Shown here piece by piece: positions 24,927 through 34,265 of a DNA stretch of 64,000 nt. Position numbers and translations under genes: made by a program. This stretch comes from Nesterenkonia cremea (lineage in GTDB: Bacteria > Actinomycetota > Actinomycetes > Actinomycetales > Micrococcaceae). The stretch covers positions 124,001 through 188,000 of the forward strand of contig NZ_BMIS01000004.1 of assembly GCF_014642675.1 (NCBI RefSeq), given 5' to 3'. Every line of letters begins with the position of its first letter. The stretch's first letter is position 1. Below the pieces are notes generated by a model. That model made no database searches and was not told the origin of the DNA. It saw nothing but the letters and a program-made list of their open reading frames with translations.

Positions 24927-26444
24927 ATGAGGACCCCGCACCGACATGGTCTGGCCGCCGCGCTCGCCGTGGCCGCGCTGGGCCTGACCGCCTGCTCCGC
25001 CGGTTCGGAGGACGGTGCAGACGACGCCGGACCGGCGCAGGACGCTTCGGTCTCCATCGGTCTGGCCGCCGTCCCTGCCAACCTGGACTACACCACCAGC
25101 GGCGGCGCGGCCATCTTCGAGGCGCTGCTGGGCAACGTCTACGAGGGCCTGGTCCAGCTGGACGAGCACGGCGAGGTGGAGCCGCTGCTGGCCGAGTCCT
25201 GGGAGATCAGCGAGGACGGCACTGAATACAGCTTCACCCTGCGTGAGGACGTCACCTTCCACGACGGCACCCCCTTCGACGCCGAGATCGTGCAGTTCTC
25301 CCTGGAGCGGCTCGACGAATGGACCGCCAACACACCGGACAACCTCGCGGCCATCGACCAGGTGGAGGTGGACTCGCCCACTGAGGTCACCGTGGTCCTC
25401 TCCGAGCCCGACTACGACGCCCTCTACTGGCTGGCCGGCCCGCTGGGCACCATGTTCGCCCCGGACTCGGTGGACGACCTGGCCTCAGAGGCCAACGGCA
25501 CCGGTCCCTTCACCTTCGAGTCCTACGAGAACGCGGTGCAGATGGACCTGGCCCGCCACGAGGACTACTGGGGTGAGCCCGCCGGGGTGGCCGACGCCTC
25601 CCTGGTCTACTACGAGGACGCCGCCGCGGCCGCCAACGCCCTGCGCACCGGGGGAGTGGACGCCATCCTGCGCGCCGAGGCCTATGACCAGGTGGAGTCC
25701 TTCGAAGAGGAGGACGAGTTCGACGTGGTCATCGGCGACACTCAGGCGGTGGCGGTGCTGGCCATGAGCAACGACCACGAGGAGCTCTCCGACCCGGAGG
25801 TCCGCGAGGCGATCTCCCTGGCCATCGACAAGGAGGCGGTGCTGGCCGCCGCCACCACCGGCCACGGCACCATCCTGGGCGGACCCAGCGTTCCCACCGA
25901 CTCCTACTACCAGGACTACTCCGAGGAGCGCCCCCATGACCCTGAGGCCGCCGAGGAGCTGCTCGAGCAGGCCGGCGTCGAGGATCTGAGCCTGCGCTTC
26001 ACCCTCCCCAACCGGCCCTATGCCGAGGCCATCGCCCAGGTGGTCCAGGACGATCTGGGCGAGATCGGCATCAGTGTGGACCTGGAGACCCAGGAGTTCC
26101 CGGCGGTCTGGGTGGAGCAGACGATGACCAACCAGGACTACGACCTGACCGTGGTCAGCCATGTGGAGCCGCGGAACATGATCAACTACGACGACCCGGA
26201 CTACTACTGGGGCTATGACTCCGAAGAGGCCGCCGAGCACTTCGCCGAGGCCCGCGCCGCCACCGACGACGCCGACTACGCCTCCGCCATGGAGGCTGCG
26301 GCCGATCAGGTGGTCCAGGATGCGCCGGGGGTCTGGCTGTACAACTCGCCGAACATCGTGATCTCCCGCGACGGCGTCGAGGGCCTGCCCGAGGATGACC
26401 TGGGCGTGGGCATGAACCTCAGCGGGATCAGCGTGGACCACTGA
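24927..26444 (+). CDS. ABC transporter substrate-binding lipoprotein (family 5, peptide/nickel type)
   Basis: A 505-residue extracytoplasmic binding protein with a lipoprotein signal (lipobox GLTAC, Cys23). It has the family 5 layout: ANLDYTTSGGAAIFEALLGNVYEGLV near the start, then LAESWEISEDGTEYSFTLREDVTFHDGTPFDA, the standard signature region, and a C-terminal NSPNIVISRDGVEGL. Family members bind di- or oligopeptides, nickel chelates or other small solutes; the ligand here is unknown. GAAAGGA precedes the ATG. It heads a four-gene operon with two permeases and one double ATPase. Confidence 0.92.
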   Translation: MRTPHRHGLAAALAVAALGLTACSAGSEDGADDAGPAQDASVSIGLAAVPANLDYTTSGGAAIFEALLGNVYEGLVQLDEHGEVEPLLAESWEISEDGTEYSFTLREDVTFHDGTPFDAEIVQFSLERLDEWTANTPDNLAAIDQVEVDSPTEVTVVLSEPDYDALYWLAGPLGTMFAPDSVDDLASEANGTGPFTFESYENAVQMDLARHEDYWGEPAGVADASLVYYEDAAAAANALRTGGVDAILRAEAYDQVESFEEEDEFDVVIGDTQAVAVLAMSNDHEELSDPEVREAISLAIDKEAVLAAATTGHGTILGGPSVPTDSYYQDYSEERPHDPEAAEELLEQAGVEDLSLRFTLPNRPYAEAIAQVVQDDLGEIGISVDLETQEFPAVWVEQTMTNQDYDLTVVSHVEPRNMINYDDPDYYWGYDSEEAAEHFAEARAATDDADYASAMEAAADQVVQDAPGVWLYNSPNIVISRDGVEGLPEDDLGVGMNLSGISVDH

Positions 26445-26446
26445 TC

Positions 26447-27442
26447 ATGAGCACCGCCGCCGTGAGTTCAGCCGCCCCGCGGAAGGGGGCTGATGTGACC
26501 ATGACCGTCCTGCGCCGGATCGGGGTCTTCGCCCTGACCGTGTGGGTGGCCTCCCTGGTGGTCTTCACCCTGCTCAACGTGCTGCCCGGGGACATGGCCC
26601 GGGCTCAGCTGGGGATGAACGCCACCGACGCCGACGTCGCCAGCTTCCGCGCCGAGCACGGCCTGGACCGGCCGCTGCCGGTGCAGTACTTCGACTGGAT
26701 CACTGGCTTCCTCACCGGGGATATGGGCATCTCCTACTCCTCGCGGGCTCCGGTGGCGCCCCAAGTCTTCGACGCCCTGCAGGTCTCGCTGATCCTGGTG
26801 GGCGCCGGGATCCTGATCGCCGTGCTGATCGCGCTGCCGCTGGGCACGCTGGCGGCGGTGCGGCAGAACAAGCCCGACGGCGTGCTGCTCTCGGCGGTCA
26901 GCCAGGCCGGTATAGCCATCCCGAACTTCCTGGCCGGCCTGCTGCTGATCAGCATCTTCGCCGTGGGCCTGGGCTGGATGCCTTCAGGCGGCTGGACCGC
27001 ACCGGCGGAGGGTTTCGGAGACTTCCTGCGCCAGTTGGCCCTGCCGGCCCTGGCCCTGGGACTGGTCCGCGGGGCCATCCTCTCCCGCTACACCCGTGCG
27101 GCCGTGCTGGACGTGATGCGCGATGACTTCATGCGAACCGCTCGGGCCAAGGGGCTGATGCCCGGAGCGGCGCTGCGCCGGCACGGACTGCGCAACGCCC
27201 TGGTCCCAGTGGTCACCGTGACCTCGGTGGAGTTCTCCGCCCTGGTGATCGGAGCCGTGGTCATCGAGACGGTCTTCGTGATCCCGGGGCTGGGCTCGCT
27301 GCTGATGCGGGCGGTGGACAACCGTGACCTGATCCAGGTCCAGGGGATCGTCATGTGCGTGGTGGTGCTGGTGCTGCTGGTGAACCTGCTGGTGGACATC
27401 ACCCGGACGCTCATCGACCCCCGGCTGAGGAGCGCCCGATGA
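26447..27442 (+). CDS. ABC transporter permease (DppB/OppB type)
   Basis: A 331-residue permease with six predicted helices and the BPD_transp_1 fold. The N-terminal helix is followed by the long external loop typical of DppB (FTLLNVLPGDMARAQLGMNA, then EHGLDRPLPVQYFDWITGFL). The ATPase-contacting EAA-type loop lies around DFMRTARAKGLMPGAALRRH, followed by FVIPGLGSLLMRAVDNRDLIQ. It begins 2 bp after the binding-protein stop and overlaps the next permease by 4 bp. Confidence 0.93.
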   Translation: MSTAAVSSAAPRKGADVTMTVLRRIGVFALTVWVASLVVFTLLNVLPGDMARAQLGMNATDADVASFRAEHGLDRPLPVQYFDWITGFLTGDMGISYSSRAPVAPQVFDALQVSLILVGAGILIAVLIALPLGTLAAVRQNKPDGVLLSAVSQAGIAIPNFLAGLLLISIFAVGLGWMPSGGWTAPAEGFGDFLRQLALPALALGLVRGAILSRYTRAAVLDVMRDDFMRTARAKGLMPGAALRRHGLRNALVPVVTVTSVEFSALVIGAVVIETVFVIPGLGSLLMRAVDNRDLIQVQGIVMCVVVLVLLVNLLVDITRTLIDPRLRSAR

Positions 27443-28320
27443 GCCAGCTCAGAGATGCACAGGCAGAGCTCGAATCAGCCGAGCAGACTCAGCCGCGCCG
27501 CCGTTGCGCCGGGGGAGGACTCATCCTGACCGGCGGCATCCTGGTGGGCACGGTGGTGCTCATGGCCCTGGTCTCGCTGGTCTGGACCCCGCAGGACCCC
27601 ACTGCCACCTCCGCCGTGGACCGTCTCCAGGGCCCCAGTGCAGAGCATCGGCTGGGCACCGACGGCCTGGGCCGGGACATCGCCTCCATGCTGCTGGCCG
27701 GAGCCCAGATCCCGCTGCTGGTGGGCCTGGTGGCAGTGGTCATCTCTCTGGTCATCGGGGTGCCCTTCGGGATCGCGGCGGCCATCACCGACCGTGGCGC
27801 CGGCATCTGGATGATGCGCTGGAACGACATCGTCCAGGCCTTCCCGCCTCTGCTGCTGGCGATCATCCTGGCCGCCGTCTGGGGCGGCAGCACGGCCACC
27901 GCCATGGTGGCCCTGGGCATCGGCGCCTCACCCGGTGTGGCCCGTGTGGTCCGCTCCGGGACGCTGCAGGTGCTCAGCCAGGAGTACGCTCTGGCCGCAC
28001 GGGCGGCAGGACGCGGGCCGCTGCACCTGGCGCTGCGCCATGTGCTGCCCAATATCCGCGGCATCCTGATCGTCCAGGCCACGGTGGGATTCGCCATCGC
28101 CGTGCTGGCTGAGGCCGCCCTGTCCTTCCTGGGCCTGGGCACACCGCCGCCCACTCCCTCCTGGGGGCGCATGCTCCAGGAGGGCCAGTCGTTGCTGCAG
28201 GTGGAGCCGCTGCTGGTCCTCTGGCCCGGTGCGGCCATCGCCATCACCATCCTGGGCTTCAACCTGTTGGGCGACGGCTTGCGGGACCGCTTCGACCCAC
28301 GGATGGAGGTGCGGCGATGA
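27439..28320 (+). CDS. ABC transporter permease (DppC/OppC type)
   Basis: A 293-residue partner permease. The start at 27439 lies in the ATGA overlap with the DppB-type gene; a longer open frame upstream is only antiphase. Visible family parts are HRLGTDGLGRDIASMLLAGAQIPLLVG, the coupling loop QEYALAARAAGRGPLHLALRHVLPN and the end FNLLGDGLRDRFDPRM. It forms the membrane channel with the DppB-type subunit. Its stop overlaps the ATPase start by 4 bp. Confidence 0.93.
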   Translation: MSQLRDAQAELESAEQTQPRRRCAGGGLILTGGILVGTVVLMALVSLVWTPQDPTATSAVDRLQGPSAEHRLGTDGLGRDIASMLLAGAQIPLLVGLVAVVISLVIGVPFGIAAAITDRGAGIWMMRWNDIVQAFPPLLLAIILAAVWGGSTATAMVALGIGASPGVARVVRSGTLQVLSQEYALAARAAGRGPLHLALRHVLPNIRGILIVQATVGFAIAVLAEAALSFLGLGTPPPTPSWGRMLQEGQSLLQVEPLLVLWPGAAIAITILGFNLLGDGLRDRFDPRMEVRR

Positions 28321-30113
28321 ACGACGCCGACGCGCACAGCAGCGCAGGCCTGCTGGAGATCTCCGGTCTGGAGATCGGCACCTCCAGCACCCGACTGGTC
28401 CACGGCGTCGACCTGCAGATCGGCCGCGGCGAACGCGTGGGCCTGATCGGCGAATCCGGCTCCGGGAAGTCACTGACCCTGCTGGCGGCCATGGGGCTGC
28501 TGCCGGAGAACCTGAAGGTCTCCGGATCCGTGCGCCTGGACGGTGAGGGCGAGCTGCTCGGCGCCTCAGAGCGCCGGATGGCCTCTGTCCGCGGATCCCG
28601 GATGTCCATGGTCTTTCAGGAACCGATGACCGCGTTGAACCCGCTGATGCGGGTGGGGGAGCAGATCGCTGAGATCATCCGCCTCCACCAGGGGGTCAAG
28701 GGCCAGCCGCTGCAGACCCAGGTGCTGGAGCTGCTGGACAGCGTGAAGGTCCCGGACCCTGCACGGGCCGAGCGGGCCTACCCCCATGAGCTCTCCGGCG
28801 GACAGCGCCAGCGCATCGTGCTGGCCATGGCCATGGCGAATCAGCCCGATCTGCTGCTGGCCGATGAGCCCACCACCGCGCTGGACGTGACCGTGCAGAA
28901 GCAGGTGCTGGAGCTGATGGGCGATCAGGTCCGTCAGGCCGGTTCCTCGCTGCTGTTCATCACCCATGACCTGGGTGTGGTGGCCTCCATCTGCGACCGG
29001 GTCCTGATCATGCGCCACGGCAGGATCGTGGAGTCCGGCCCACTTCAGACGGTCTTCAGCGATCCTCAGCACCCCTATACCCGCGGACTGCTCGCAGCCT
29101 CCGCCCTGGAGACCGACCAGCAGACCGGGCGCCTGATGACAGTGGGCGCTGTGGGCCAGGAGGGGCGGCAGCAGGGCGGGCCGGGGCAGAGCGGTCTGGG
29201 GCAGACCGGACCGCAGCAGGAGCAGACCGGACCGCAGCAGGAGCAGGCCGGGCCGGCGTCTGGAGCTGCGCCTCATGAGGTCTCCTCAGAGGAGCCGCAG
29301 ACCTTCGATCAGGCGGCCATCTTCAACCAGACCGACGCGGAGCCGCTGTTGGCCGTCCGCGAGGTGCGCCGCACCTATGGGCGCGCAGGGCTCTTCGGCG
29401 GAGGCCGTCAGGTCCAGGCGCTGCGCGGCGTCTCCTTCGATGTGCGGGCCGGACAGCGCTTCGGGATCGTGGGGGAGTCCGGCTGCGGGAAGTCCACGCT
29501 GCTGCGCATCCTCACCGGTCTGGACGAGGCCACCTCAGGTTCCGTGGAGGTGAGCGGTCAGGAGATCCTGGGGAAGAAGGAACGGCAGCTGCGCTGGCTG
29601 CGCGAGGCGGTGCAGATCGTCTTCCAGGACCCCATGGGCTCGCTGGACCCGCGGATGCGGATCGAAGATGTGGTGGCCGAGCCGCTGCGCGGAGCCTCGC
29701 GTGAGGAGCGGCGGAGCCGTGTGGAGGCGCTGCTGGAGGAAGTGGGGCTGCCCCGCCGGGCCGCGGACCGCTGCCCGCATGAGTTCTCCGGCGGACAGCG
29801 CCAGCGCATCGCCATCGCCCGGGCGCTGATCACCCGTCCCAAGATCCTGATGGCCGATGAGGCGGTCTCCGCGCTGGATGTCTCCGTGCGTGCCCAGGTG
29901 CTCAATCTGCTGGATGACCTGGTCCGGGACTATGACCTGACTATGCTCTTCGTCTCCCACGACCTGCAGGTGGTGCGCCACGCCTGCGACACGGTGGCGG
30001 TGATGAACGCCGGGCAGATCGTCGAATGTGGACCCGCCGACGTGCTGTTCGCCCAGCCGCAGCACTCCTATACGGCCTCGCTGCTGGAGTCCATCCCGCG
30101 CGTGGCGGGCTAG
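28317..30113 (+). CDS. Fused double ABC ATPase (DppD-DppF type)
   Basis: A 598-residue protein with two complete ABC ATPase domains, replacing the usual separate DppD and DppF. Domain 1 has Walker A GESGSGKS (about 45-52), ABC signature ELSGGQRQRI and DEPTTALD. Domain 2 has Walker A GESGCGKS (386-393), signature EFSGGQRQRI and DEAVSALD. Each is followed by the C-terminal QHPYTRGLLAA or QHSYTASLLES motif of oligopeptide transporter ATPases. They are joined by a Gly/Gln-rich linker of about 60 residues (about 275-335) that includes a tandem GPQQEQT unit. Both nucleotide sites look competent. It is the last gene of the operon. Confidence 0.92.
   Translation: MNDADAHSSAGLLEISGLEIGTSSTRLVHGVDLQIGRGERVGLIGESGSGKSLTLLAAMGLLPENLKVSGSVRLDGEGELLGASERRMASVRGSRMSMVFQEPMTALNPLMRVGEQIAEIIRLHQGVKGQPLQTQVLELLDSVKVPDPARAERAYPHELSGGQRQRIVLAMAMANQPDLLLADEPTTALDVTVQKQVLELMGDQVRQAGSSLLFITHDLGVVASICDRVLIMRHGRIVESGPLQTVFSDPQHPYTRGLLAASALETDQQTGRLMTVGAVGQEGRQQGGPGQSGLGQTGPQQEQTGPQQEQAGPASGAAPHEVSSEEPQTFDQAAIFNQTDAEPLLAVREVRRTYGRAGLFGGGRQVQALRGVSFDVRAGQRFGIVGESGCGKSTLLRILTGLDEATSGSVEVSGQEILGKKERQLRWLREAVQIVFQDPMGSLDPRMRIEDVVAEPLRGASREERRSRVEALLEEVGLPRRAADRCPHEFSGGQRQRIAIARALITRPKILMADEAVSALDVSVRAQVLNLLDDLVRDYDLTMLFVSHDLQVVRHACDTVAVMNAGQIVECGPADVLFAQPQHSYTASLLESIPRVAG
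29202..29243 (+). repeat. Tandem 21-bp coding repeat in ATPase linker
   Basis: Two exact 21-bp units, CAGACCGGACCGCAGCAGGAG, encode two copies of QTGPQQE; a partial third unit follows. They lie in the linker between the two ATPase domains and are a likely site of copy-number variation. Confidence 0.85.
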
Positions 30114-30237
30114 GGAGGGAGGCCATGGAGTTCACCCCGGTGAGGAAGATCAGCGTCTGGATCAGGCCGACCGCGAGGCCCTGGAATCCCTGGTGGACGC
30201 CTGACACGGGCAGAGACTCAAAGAGGCAGGTGCAGAA

Positions 30238-30277
30238 AGAGACGGGGAGCAGCTCCGAAGAGCTGCTCCCCGTCTCT
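30238..30277. terminator. Strong hairpin terminator between convergent genes
   Basis: A perfect 18-bp stem (30238-30255 with 30260-30277) closed by a CGAA tetraloop. On the minus strand it is followed by TTTC, fitting termination of the deoC-side operon; it may also stop transcripts from the ABC operon. The rest of the gap 30114-30237 shows no convincing gene. Confidence 0.8.
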
Positions 30278-30300
30278 GAGGCAATCAGCGCGGCCGTCGC

Positions 30301-30630
30301 TCAGTGCTGGGCGCTGACCTTGGGCTCGCTGATGGAGGCATTGGACTCGGCGGCGCGGGACTCCATGGCATCCAGCGGCTCACCGTGCTCGCCGTGCAGG
30401 TCCTGCTGATCCAGGGAGTCCGAGCGGCCGATCAGCTCCTTGGCCACCAGGAAGGCGCCCACGTAGAGGCCCATGAAGATCAGGCCGGGAACCCAGACGT
30501 TGTCCAGATCCCAGAACATCAGGGCCGCGATCGACCCCAGCAGCATGCCGAAGACGACGAGGAAAGCGATGAAGTTCTGCAGGAAGCGGCCCTGGCCGGA
30601 GTAGGCGGCGACCTTGCCGTTGCTGATCAT
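30301..30630 (-). CDS. Small two-helix membrane protein, function unknown
   Basis: A 109-residue protein with two hydrophobic segments, FLQNFIAFLVVFGMLLGSIAALMF (about 17-40) and VPGLIFMGLYVGAFLVAKELI (about 47-67), and a charged C-terminal tail of about 40 residues rich in Glu, Ser and Ala. I do not recognise a named family. AAAGGGG precedes the ATG at 30630. It lies 18 bp downstream of deoC on the same strand and is probably co-transcribed, but nothing ties it to deoxyribose metabolism. Confidence 0.75.
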   Translation of the reverse strand: MISNGKVAAYSGQGRFLQNFIAFLVVFGMLLGSIAALMFWDLDNVWVPGLIFMGLYVGAFLVAKELIGRSDSLDQQDLHGEHGEPLDAMESRAAESNASISEPKVSAQH

Positions 30631-30648
30631 GCTGGGGATCCCCTTTGT

Positions 30649-31368
30649 TCAGTACGAAGATTCGGTGCTGGCCGACTGACCAGCGTGGGTGCTGTTGTCT
30701 CCTACGATACCAAGTGAGGAGCTGGCTCCGATGCGCGTTGCCCCGGCCGCCACCACAGCGGCGGCATCCTCATAGGTGCGCACCCCGCCGGAGGCCTTGA
30801 TGCCCAGCCGGCCGCCCACCACACGGTGCATCAGCGCGATGTCCTCCACTGTGGCCCCGCCGCCGGCGAAACCGGTGGAGGTCTTCACGAAGTCGGCGCC
30901 GGCTGTCTCTGCCGCACGGCAGACCAGCTCCTTGGCCTCCTCGCTCAGCAGCGAGGTCTCCAGGATGACCTTCAGGATCGCACCGCGGTCATGCGCGACG
31001 CCGGCGATGGCCTCGATCTGCGCGGCCACCTCATCCTCCTTGCCGGCACCGGCCAGGGCGATGTCCACGACCATGTCGATCTCCTCGGCCCCGGTCTCAG
31101 CGGCCTCGGCGGTCTCGGCCACCTTGGACATCGTGGTGGTGGCGCCCAGCGGGAAGCCCACCACAGTGCAGGTCTTCACCGGGGAGCCCTCCAGCAGGTG
31201 GACCACCAGGGGAACCCAGCGCGGGTTCACACAGACGGAGGCGAAGCCGTGCTCGCGGGCCTCAGCCGCCACCTTCCTGATGGCTGCCTCGTCGGCGTCG
31301 GGCTTGAGCAGGGTGTGGTCGATCAGCGGCGCCATCTCCGCGGGGGAGGGGACGGATGCGTCGGTCAT
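30649..31368 (-). CDS. deoC: Deoxyribose-phosphate aldolase
   Basis: A 239-residue class I aldolase that cleaves 2-deoxyribose 5-phosphate to glyceraldehyde 3-phosphate and acetaldehyde. The Schiff-base lysine is Lys162 in DFVKTSTGF; other active-site parts are LIDHTLLKPDA, the Lys in ILKVILET and the Lys of GIKASGGVRTYEDA. GAAGGAGA precedes the ATG. Downstream of phosphomutase and purine nucleoside phosphorylase genes on the same strand, it completes a nucleoside salvage pathway from deoxynucleosides to central metabolism. Confidence 0.96.
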   Translation of the reverse strand: MTDASVPSPAEMAPLIDHTLLKPDADEAAIRKVAAEAREHGFASVCVNPRWVPLVVHLLEGSPVKTCTVVGFPLGATTTMSKVAETAEAAETGAEEIDMVVDIALAGAGKEDEVAAQIEAIAGVAHDRGAILKVILETSLLSEEAKELVCRAAETAGADFVKTSTGFAGGGATVEDIALMHRVVGGRLGIKASGGVRTYEDAAAVVAAGATRIGASSSLGIVGDNSTHAGQSASTESSY

Positions 31369-31444
31369 GAGGTCTCCTTCAGGCGTGGCGGCCGCGGACA
31401 GGCGGCACAGGTCAGGTGGGGCGGGTTCAGCCCCGGAACGGGCG

Positions 31445-33301
31445 TCAGCTGAGCAGGACGGTCATAGCCTCGCGCAGCTGCTCGAGCCGCTCGGCGGCCC
31501 GGCCGCGGGCGGCGACGATGGCCTCGCGGCCGGCGTCGTCCCCGGCGGTGTCGTCCATCGTCTCCAGGTAGCACTTGACCTTGGGCTCGGTGCCGGAGGG
31601 GCGCACGATCACGCGGTCCCCGGCCTCGGTCAGGTAGATCAGCGCATCAGTCTTGGTGGCCTCGCTGAGCTCAGCTCCGGGCAGCGGGTCCGTGGTCAGG
31701 TCCAGGGCCTCGGTGACCGGGGCCCCGGCGATCTCCGCGGGCGGCTGCTCACGCAGCTTCGCAGTGATGGTGCCCAGTTCGGAGAGGTCGTTGACCCGCA
31801 CGGTGACCTGGCCGGTGAGGAAGACGCCGGCCTCGGCTGCGATCTCGTCCAGCGCCTCCACCGCGTCGGTGCCGCGGGCCTTCAGATCGGCGGCCAGCTC
31901 GGCGAAGATCAGGGCGGCGGAGACGCCGTCCTTATCCTTCACGTTCACCGGGTCCACATTGAAGCCGATGGCCTCCTCATAGCCGAAGCTCATGTTCTCC
32001 ACCCGGGCCAGCCATTTGAAGCCGGTCAGCGTGGCGGCATGGGAGACTCCGCGGACCTCGCAGAGCCGCTCCAGCAGCCGGGAGGAGACCACGGAGTTGG
32101 CCAGCACCGGGGCGGGGGACCCCTCGGCGCCGGCACCGGGCTGGGGGCGCAGGGGTCCGCGGTCCAGCAGGTGGCGGCCCAGCAGCGCACCGATCTCATC
32201 GCCGGAGAGCTGGCGCCATTGCTGCTGATGCGGATCGAAGACCGAGGCAGAGAGGCGGTCGGCGTCGGGATCGTTGGCCAGCACCAGATCCGCGTCATGC
32301 TCGGCGGCGGCCTTCAGACCGAGGTCCAGGGCGCCGGGCTCCTCCGGGTTGGGGAAGTCTGCGGTGGGGAACTCCGGATCCGGTCCGAACTGCTCGGCCA
32401 CCGGGATGACCTGGGAGAAGCCGCCGGCGGAGAGCAGGCTGGTCACCATCTCGCCGCCTACGCCGTGCATGGCGGTGTAGACGACGGTCAGGTCGCGGTG
32501 CGGGAAACGCCCGGCGTCCAGCAGCTGCAGCGCCTCAGACTCGTAGGAGGCGCGGTCGGCGTCGTCGATCAGCTGCACACCGGAGGGCACCGGAACCTCG
32601 GCGGAGGGCTGCACGGCCGGAGCCGCGGCATCCTCGGCGAAGTCCTGCTCCACGTTCTCCGCGATCATGGCGGCGATCTCCTGATCCACCGGAGCCACGA
32701 TCTGCGCCCCGACGCCGAGCCCGTGCGGCTCCAGGTGGCGGGAGAGCTCCCCGCCCAGGTAGACCTTATAGCCGTTGTCCCGCGGTGGGTTGTGGCTGGC
32801 GGTGACCATCACGCCCACCTCGGCGTCCTTGACCAGCACCTGGCGGGCCAGCAGGGGAGTGGGGCCGGGGCGCTCGAAGAGGTGGACCTCCCAACCGGCG
32901 TCGGAGAAGATCTGCGCAGTCTCCGCGGCGAACTCATCGGACTGGTGGCGGGCGTCAAAGCCGATCACGATCCGCCGCGCTCCAGGGGAGACCACATCCT
33001 GCGGGTTGTCCGCCTGCGGGCGTGCCGCATCCAGCTTCTGAGCGGCGTACTGCAGCAGGCCGGCGGCGGTCTGGCGGACCACCAGGCGGTTCATCCGCAG
33101 CGGGCCCGCCCCGAGCTCAGCGCGCAGACCGGCGGTGCCGAAGGCCAGCCGCCCGGCGAACAGCTTCTGCAGCTGTTCGGCCGCCTCCGCATCGGAGGAT
33201 TCGGCGCGCTGCAACAGCTCCTCCAGGACGCTGCGGGTGGAGGGATCGGGATCCAGCTGGATCCAGCGGCGGACGGTCTTCACCAGGGCGGCGTCGGACA
33301 A
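31445..33301 (-). CDS. Phospho-sugar mutase (phosphoglucomutase/phosphomannomutase/phosphopentomutase type)
   Basis: A 618-residue alpha-D-phosphohexomutase. The phosphoserine is Ser169 in VTASHNPPRDNGYKVY, the metal loop is LANDPDADRLSASV, the sugar-binding loop is in FGYEEAIGFNVDPV, and the phosphate-binding loop is RPSGTEPKVKCYLE. Its length fits the long PgcA/PGM2-like subfamily, which acts on glucose or pentose phosphates. Placed between purine nucleoside phosphorylase and deoC, it may act as the phosphopentomutase of nucleoside breakdown (inference). The start is a TTG with GAGGAG 6 nt upstream; no better ATG exists. Confidence 0.9.
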   Translation of the reverse strand: MSDAALVKTVRRWIQLDPDPSTRSVLEELLQRAESSDAEAAEQLQKLFAGRLAFGTAGLRAELGAGPLRMNRLVVRQTAAGLLQYAAQKLDAARPQADNPQDVVSPGARRIVIGFDARHQSDEFAAETAQIFSDAGWEVHLFERPGPTPLLARQVLVKDAEVGVMVTASHNPPRDNGYKVYLGGELSRHLEPHGLGVGAQIVAPVDQEIAAMIAENVEQDFAEDAAAPAVQPSAEVPVPSGVQLIDDADRASYESEALQLLDAGRFPHRDLTVVYTAMHGVGGEMVTSLLSAGGFSQVIPVAEQFGPDPEFPTADFPNPEEPGALDLGLKAAAEHDADLVLANDPDADRLSASVFDPHQQQWRQLSGDEIGALLGRHLLDRGPLRPQPGAGAEGSPAPVLANSVVSSRLLERLCEVRGVSHAATLTGFKWLARVENMSFGYEEAIGFNVDPVNVKDKDGVSAALIFAELAADLKARGTDAVEALDEIAAEAGVFLTGQVTVRVNDLSELGTITAKLREQPPAEIAGAPVTEALDLTTDPLPGAELSEATKTDALIYLTEAGDRVIVRPSGTEPKVKCYLETMDDTAGDDAGREAIVAARGRAAERLEQLREAMTVLLS

Positions 33302-33319
33302 CTCAGTCTCCTCGAAGGC

Positions 33320-34219
33320 TCAGGCAGTCAGGGTTTCGGTGATGATCTCGGCCAGCAGGGCTGAGATGCGGGGTGCTGCGTCGCGGCCGGCGTCGATGAC
33401 CTCCTGGTGGCTCAGCGCCTCACCGGTGGTGCCGGCGGCGGCGTTGGTCACCAGGGAGATGCCGAAGACCTCCATGCCCGCGGCACGGGCGGCGATGGCC
33501 TCCAGAGCGGTGGACATGCCCACCAGGTCCGCGCCGATGGTGCGCAGCCAGCTGATCTCCGCAGGGGTCTCGTAGTGAGGACCGGAGAGCTGGGCGTAGA
33601 CGCCCTCGGGCAGAGACGGGTCGATCCGCTGGGCGATCCCGCGCATGCGCGGGGAGTAGAGGTCCGTCATGTCCACGAAGTGCGCCCCGCGCAGCGAGGA
33701 GGCGCCGGTCAGGTTCAGGTGATCCCTGATCAGCACCGGGCTGCCCGGAGCCCAGTCGGGGTTCAGCCCACCGCAGCCGTTGGTCAGCACCATGATCTGG
33801 GCACCGGCGGCGGCCGCAGTGCGCACCCCGTGGGCCGCTGCGTCCACGCCGCGGCCCTCGTAGTAGTGGGTGCGCGCCCCGACCACCAGGATGTGGTGGC
33901 CGGAGGCGGTGCGGATGGCCGTGAGCCGGCCCGAATGGCCCGCCACGCCGGAGACGTGGAAGCCCGGGACCTCCTCGGCGTCGACGACGGCGACAGTCTC
34001 GCCCAGCTGCTCGGCGGCCTCGCCCCAGCCCGAACCCAGCGTGCAGGCCAGGTCGAAGCGCTCCACGCCGGTGCGCTGCAGCAGCACCTTCGCTGCCTCC
34101 TCGGCCAGCACATTGGCCGGGGCGGTGGGGTCATTGGTGGGGGTCAGTCCGGCGTCCGGGACGACATGCTGGGTCAGCTCCCCAGCCACCTGTTCTGCTC
34201 TGCTGTGGGTGTAGGCCAT
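33320..34219 (-). CDS. Purine nucleoside phosphorylase
   Basis: A 299-residue trimeric-type (PNP/MTAP family) phosphorylase that splits purine (deoxy)nucleosides into base and (deoxy)ribose 1-phosphate. Family motifs include TLGSGWGEAAEQL, VAGHSGRLTAI, HYYEGRG, LTNGCGGLNPDW, the active-site LSGPHYETPAEISWLRTIGADLVGMSTALEAIAA and SLVTNAAAG. ATG 34219 has AGGA about 10 nt upstream; ATG 34246 (308 residues) is an alternative. It lies about 46 bp after lpdA and directly before the phosphomutase on the same strand. Confidence 0.92.
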   Translation of the reverse strand: MAYTHSRAEQVAGELTQHVVPDAGLTPTNDPTAPANVLAEEAAKVLLQRTGVERFDLACTLGSGWGEAAEQLGETVAVVDAEEVPGFHVSGVAGHSGRLTAIRTASGHHILVVGARTHYYEGRGVDAAAHGVRTAAAAGAQIMVLTNGCGGLNPDWAPGSPVLIRDHLNLTGASSLRGAHFVDMTDLYSPRMRGIAQRIDPSLPEGVYAQLSGPHYETPAEISWLRTIGADLVGMSTALEAIAARAAGMEVFGISLVTNAAAGTTGEALSHQEVIDAGRDAAPRISALLAEIITETLTA

Positions 34220-34265
34220 AGTGTTCGGGTCCTGCTTCGGCTCCATCGGGCTCAGGTCTCTCAAT

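Noticed and set aside
30121..30207. Minus-strand hydrophobic stretch (GLAVGLIQTLIFL) in the gap after the ABC operon
   Set aside because: Looks like a membrane helix and might be a relic of a lost gene, but it is too short, has no ribosome site and no second family motif.
30776..33364. 862-codon plus-strand frame opposite deoC and the phosphomutase
   Set aside because: Spans two well-supported genes and their gap in antisense; no domain recognisable.
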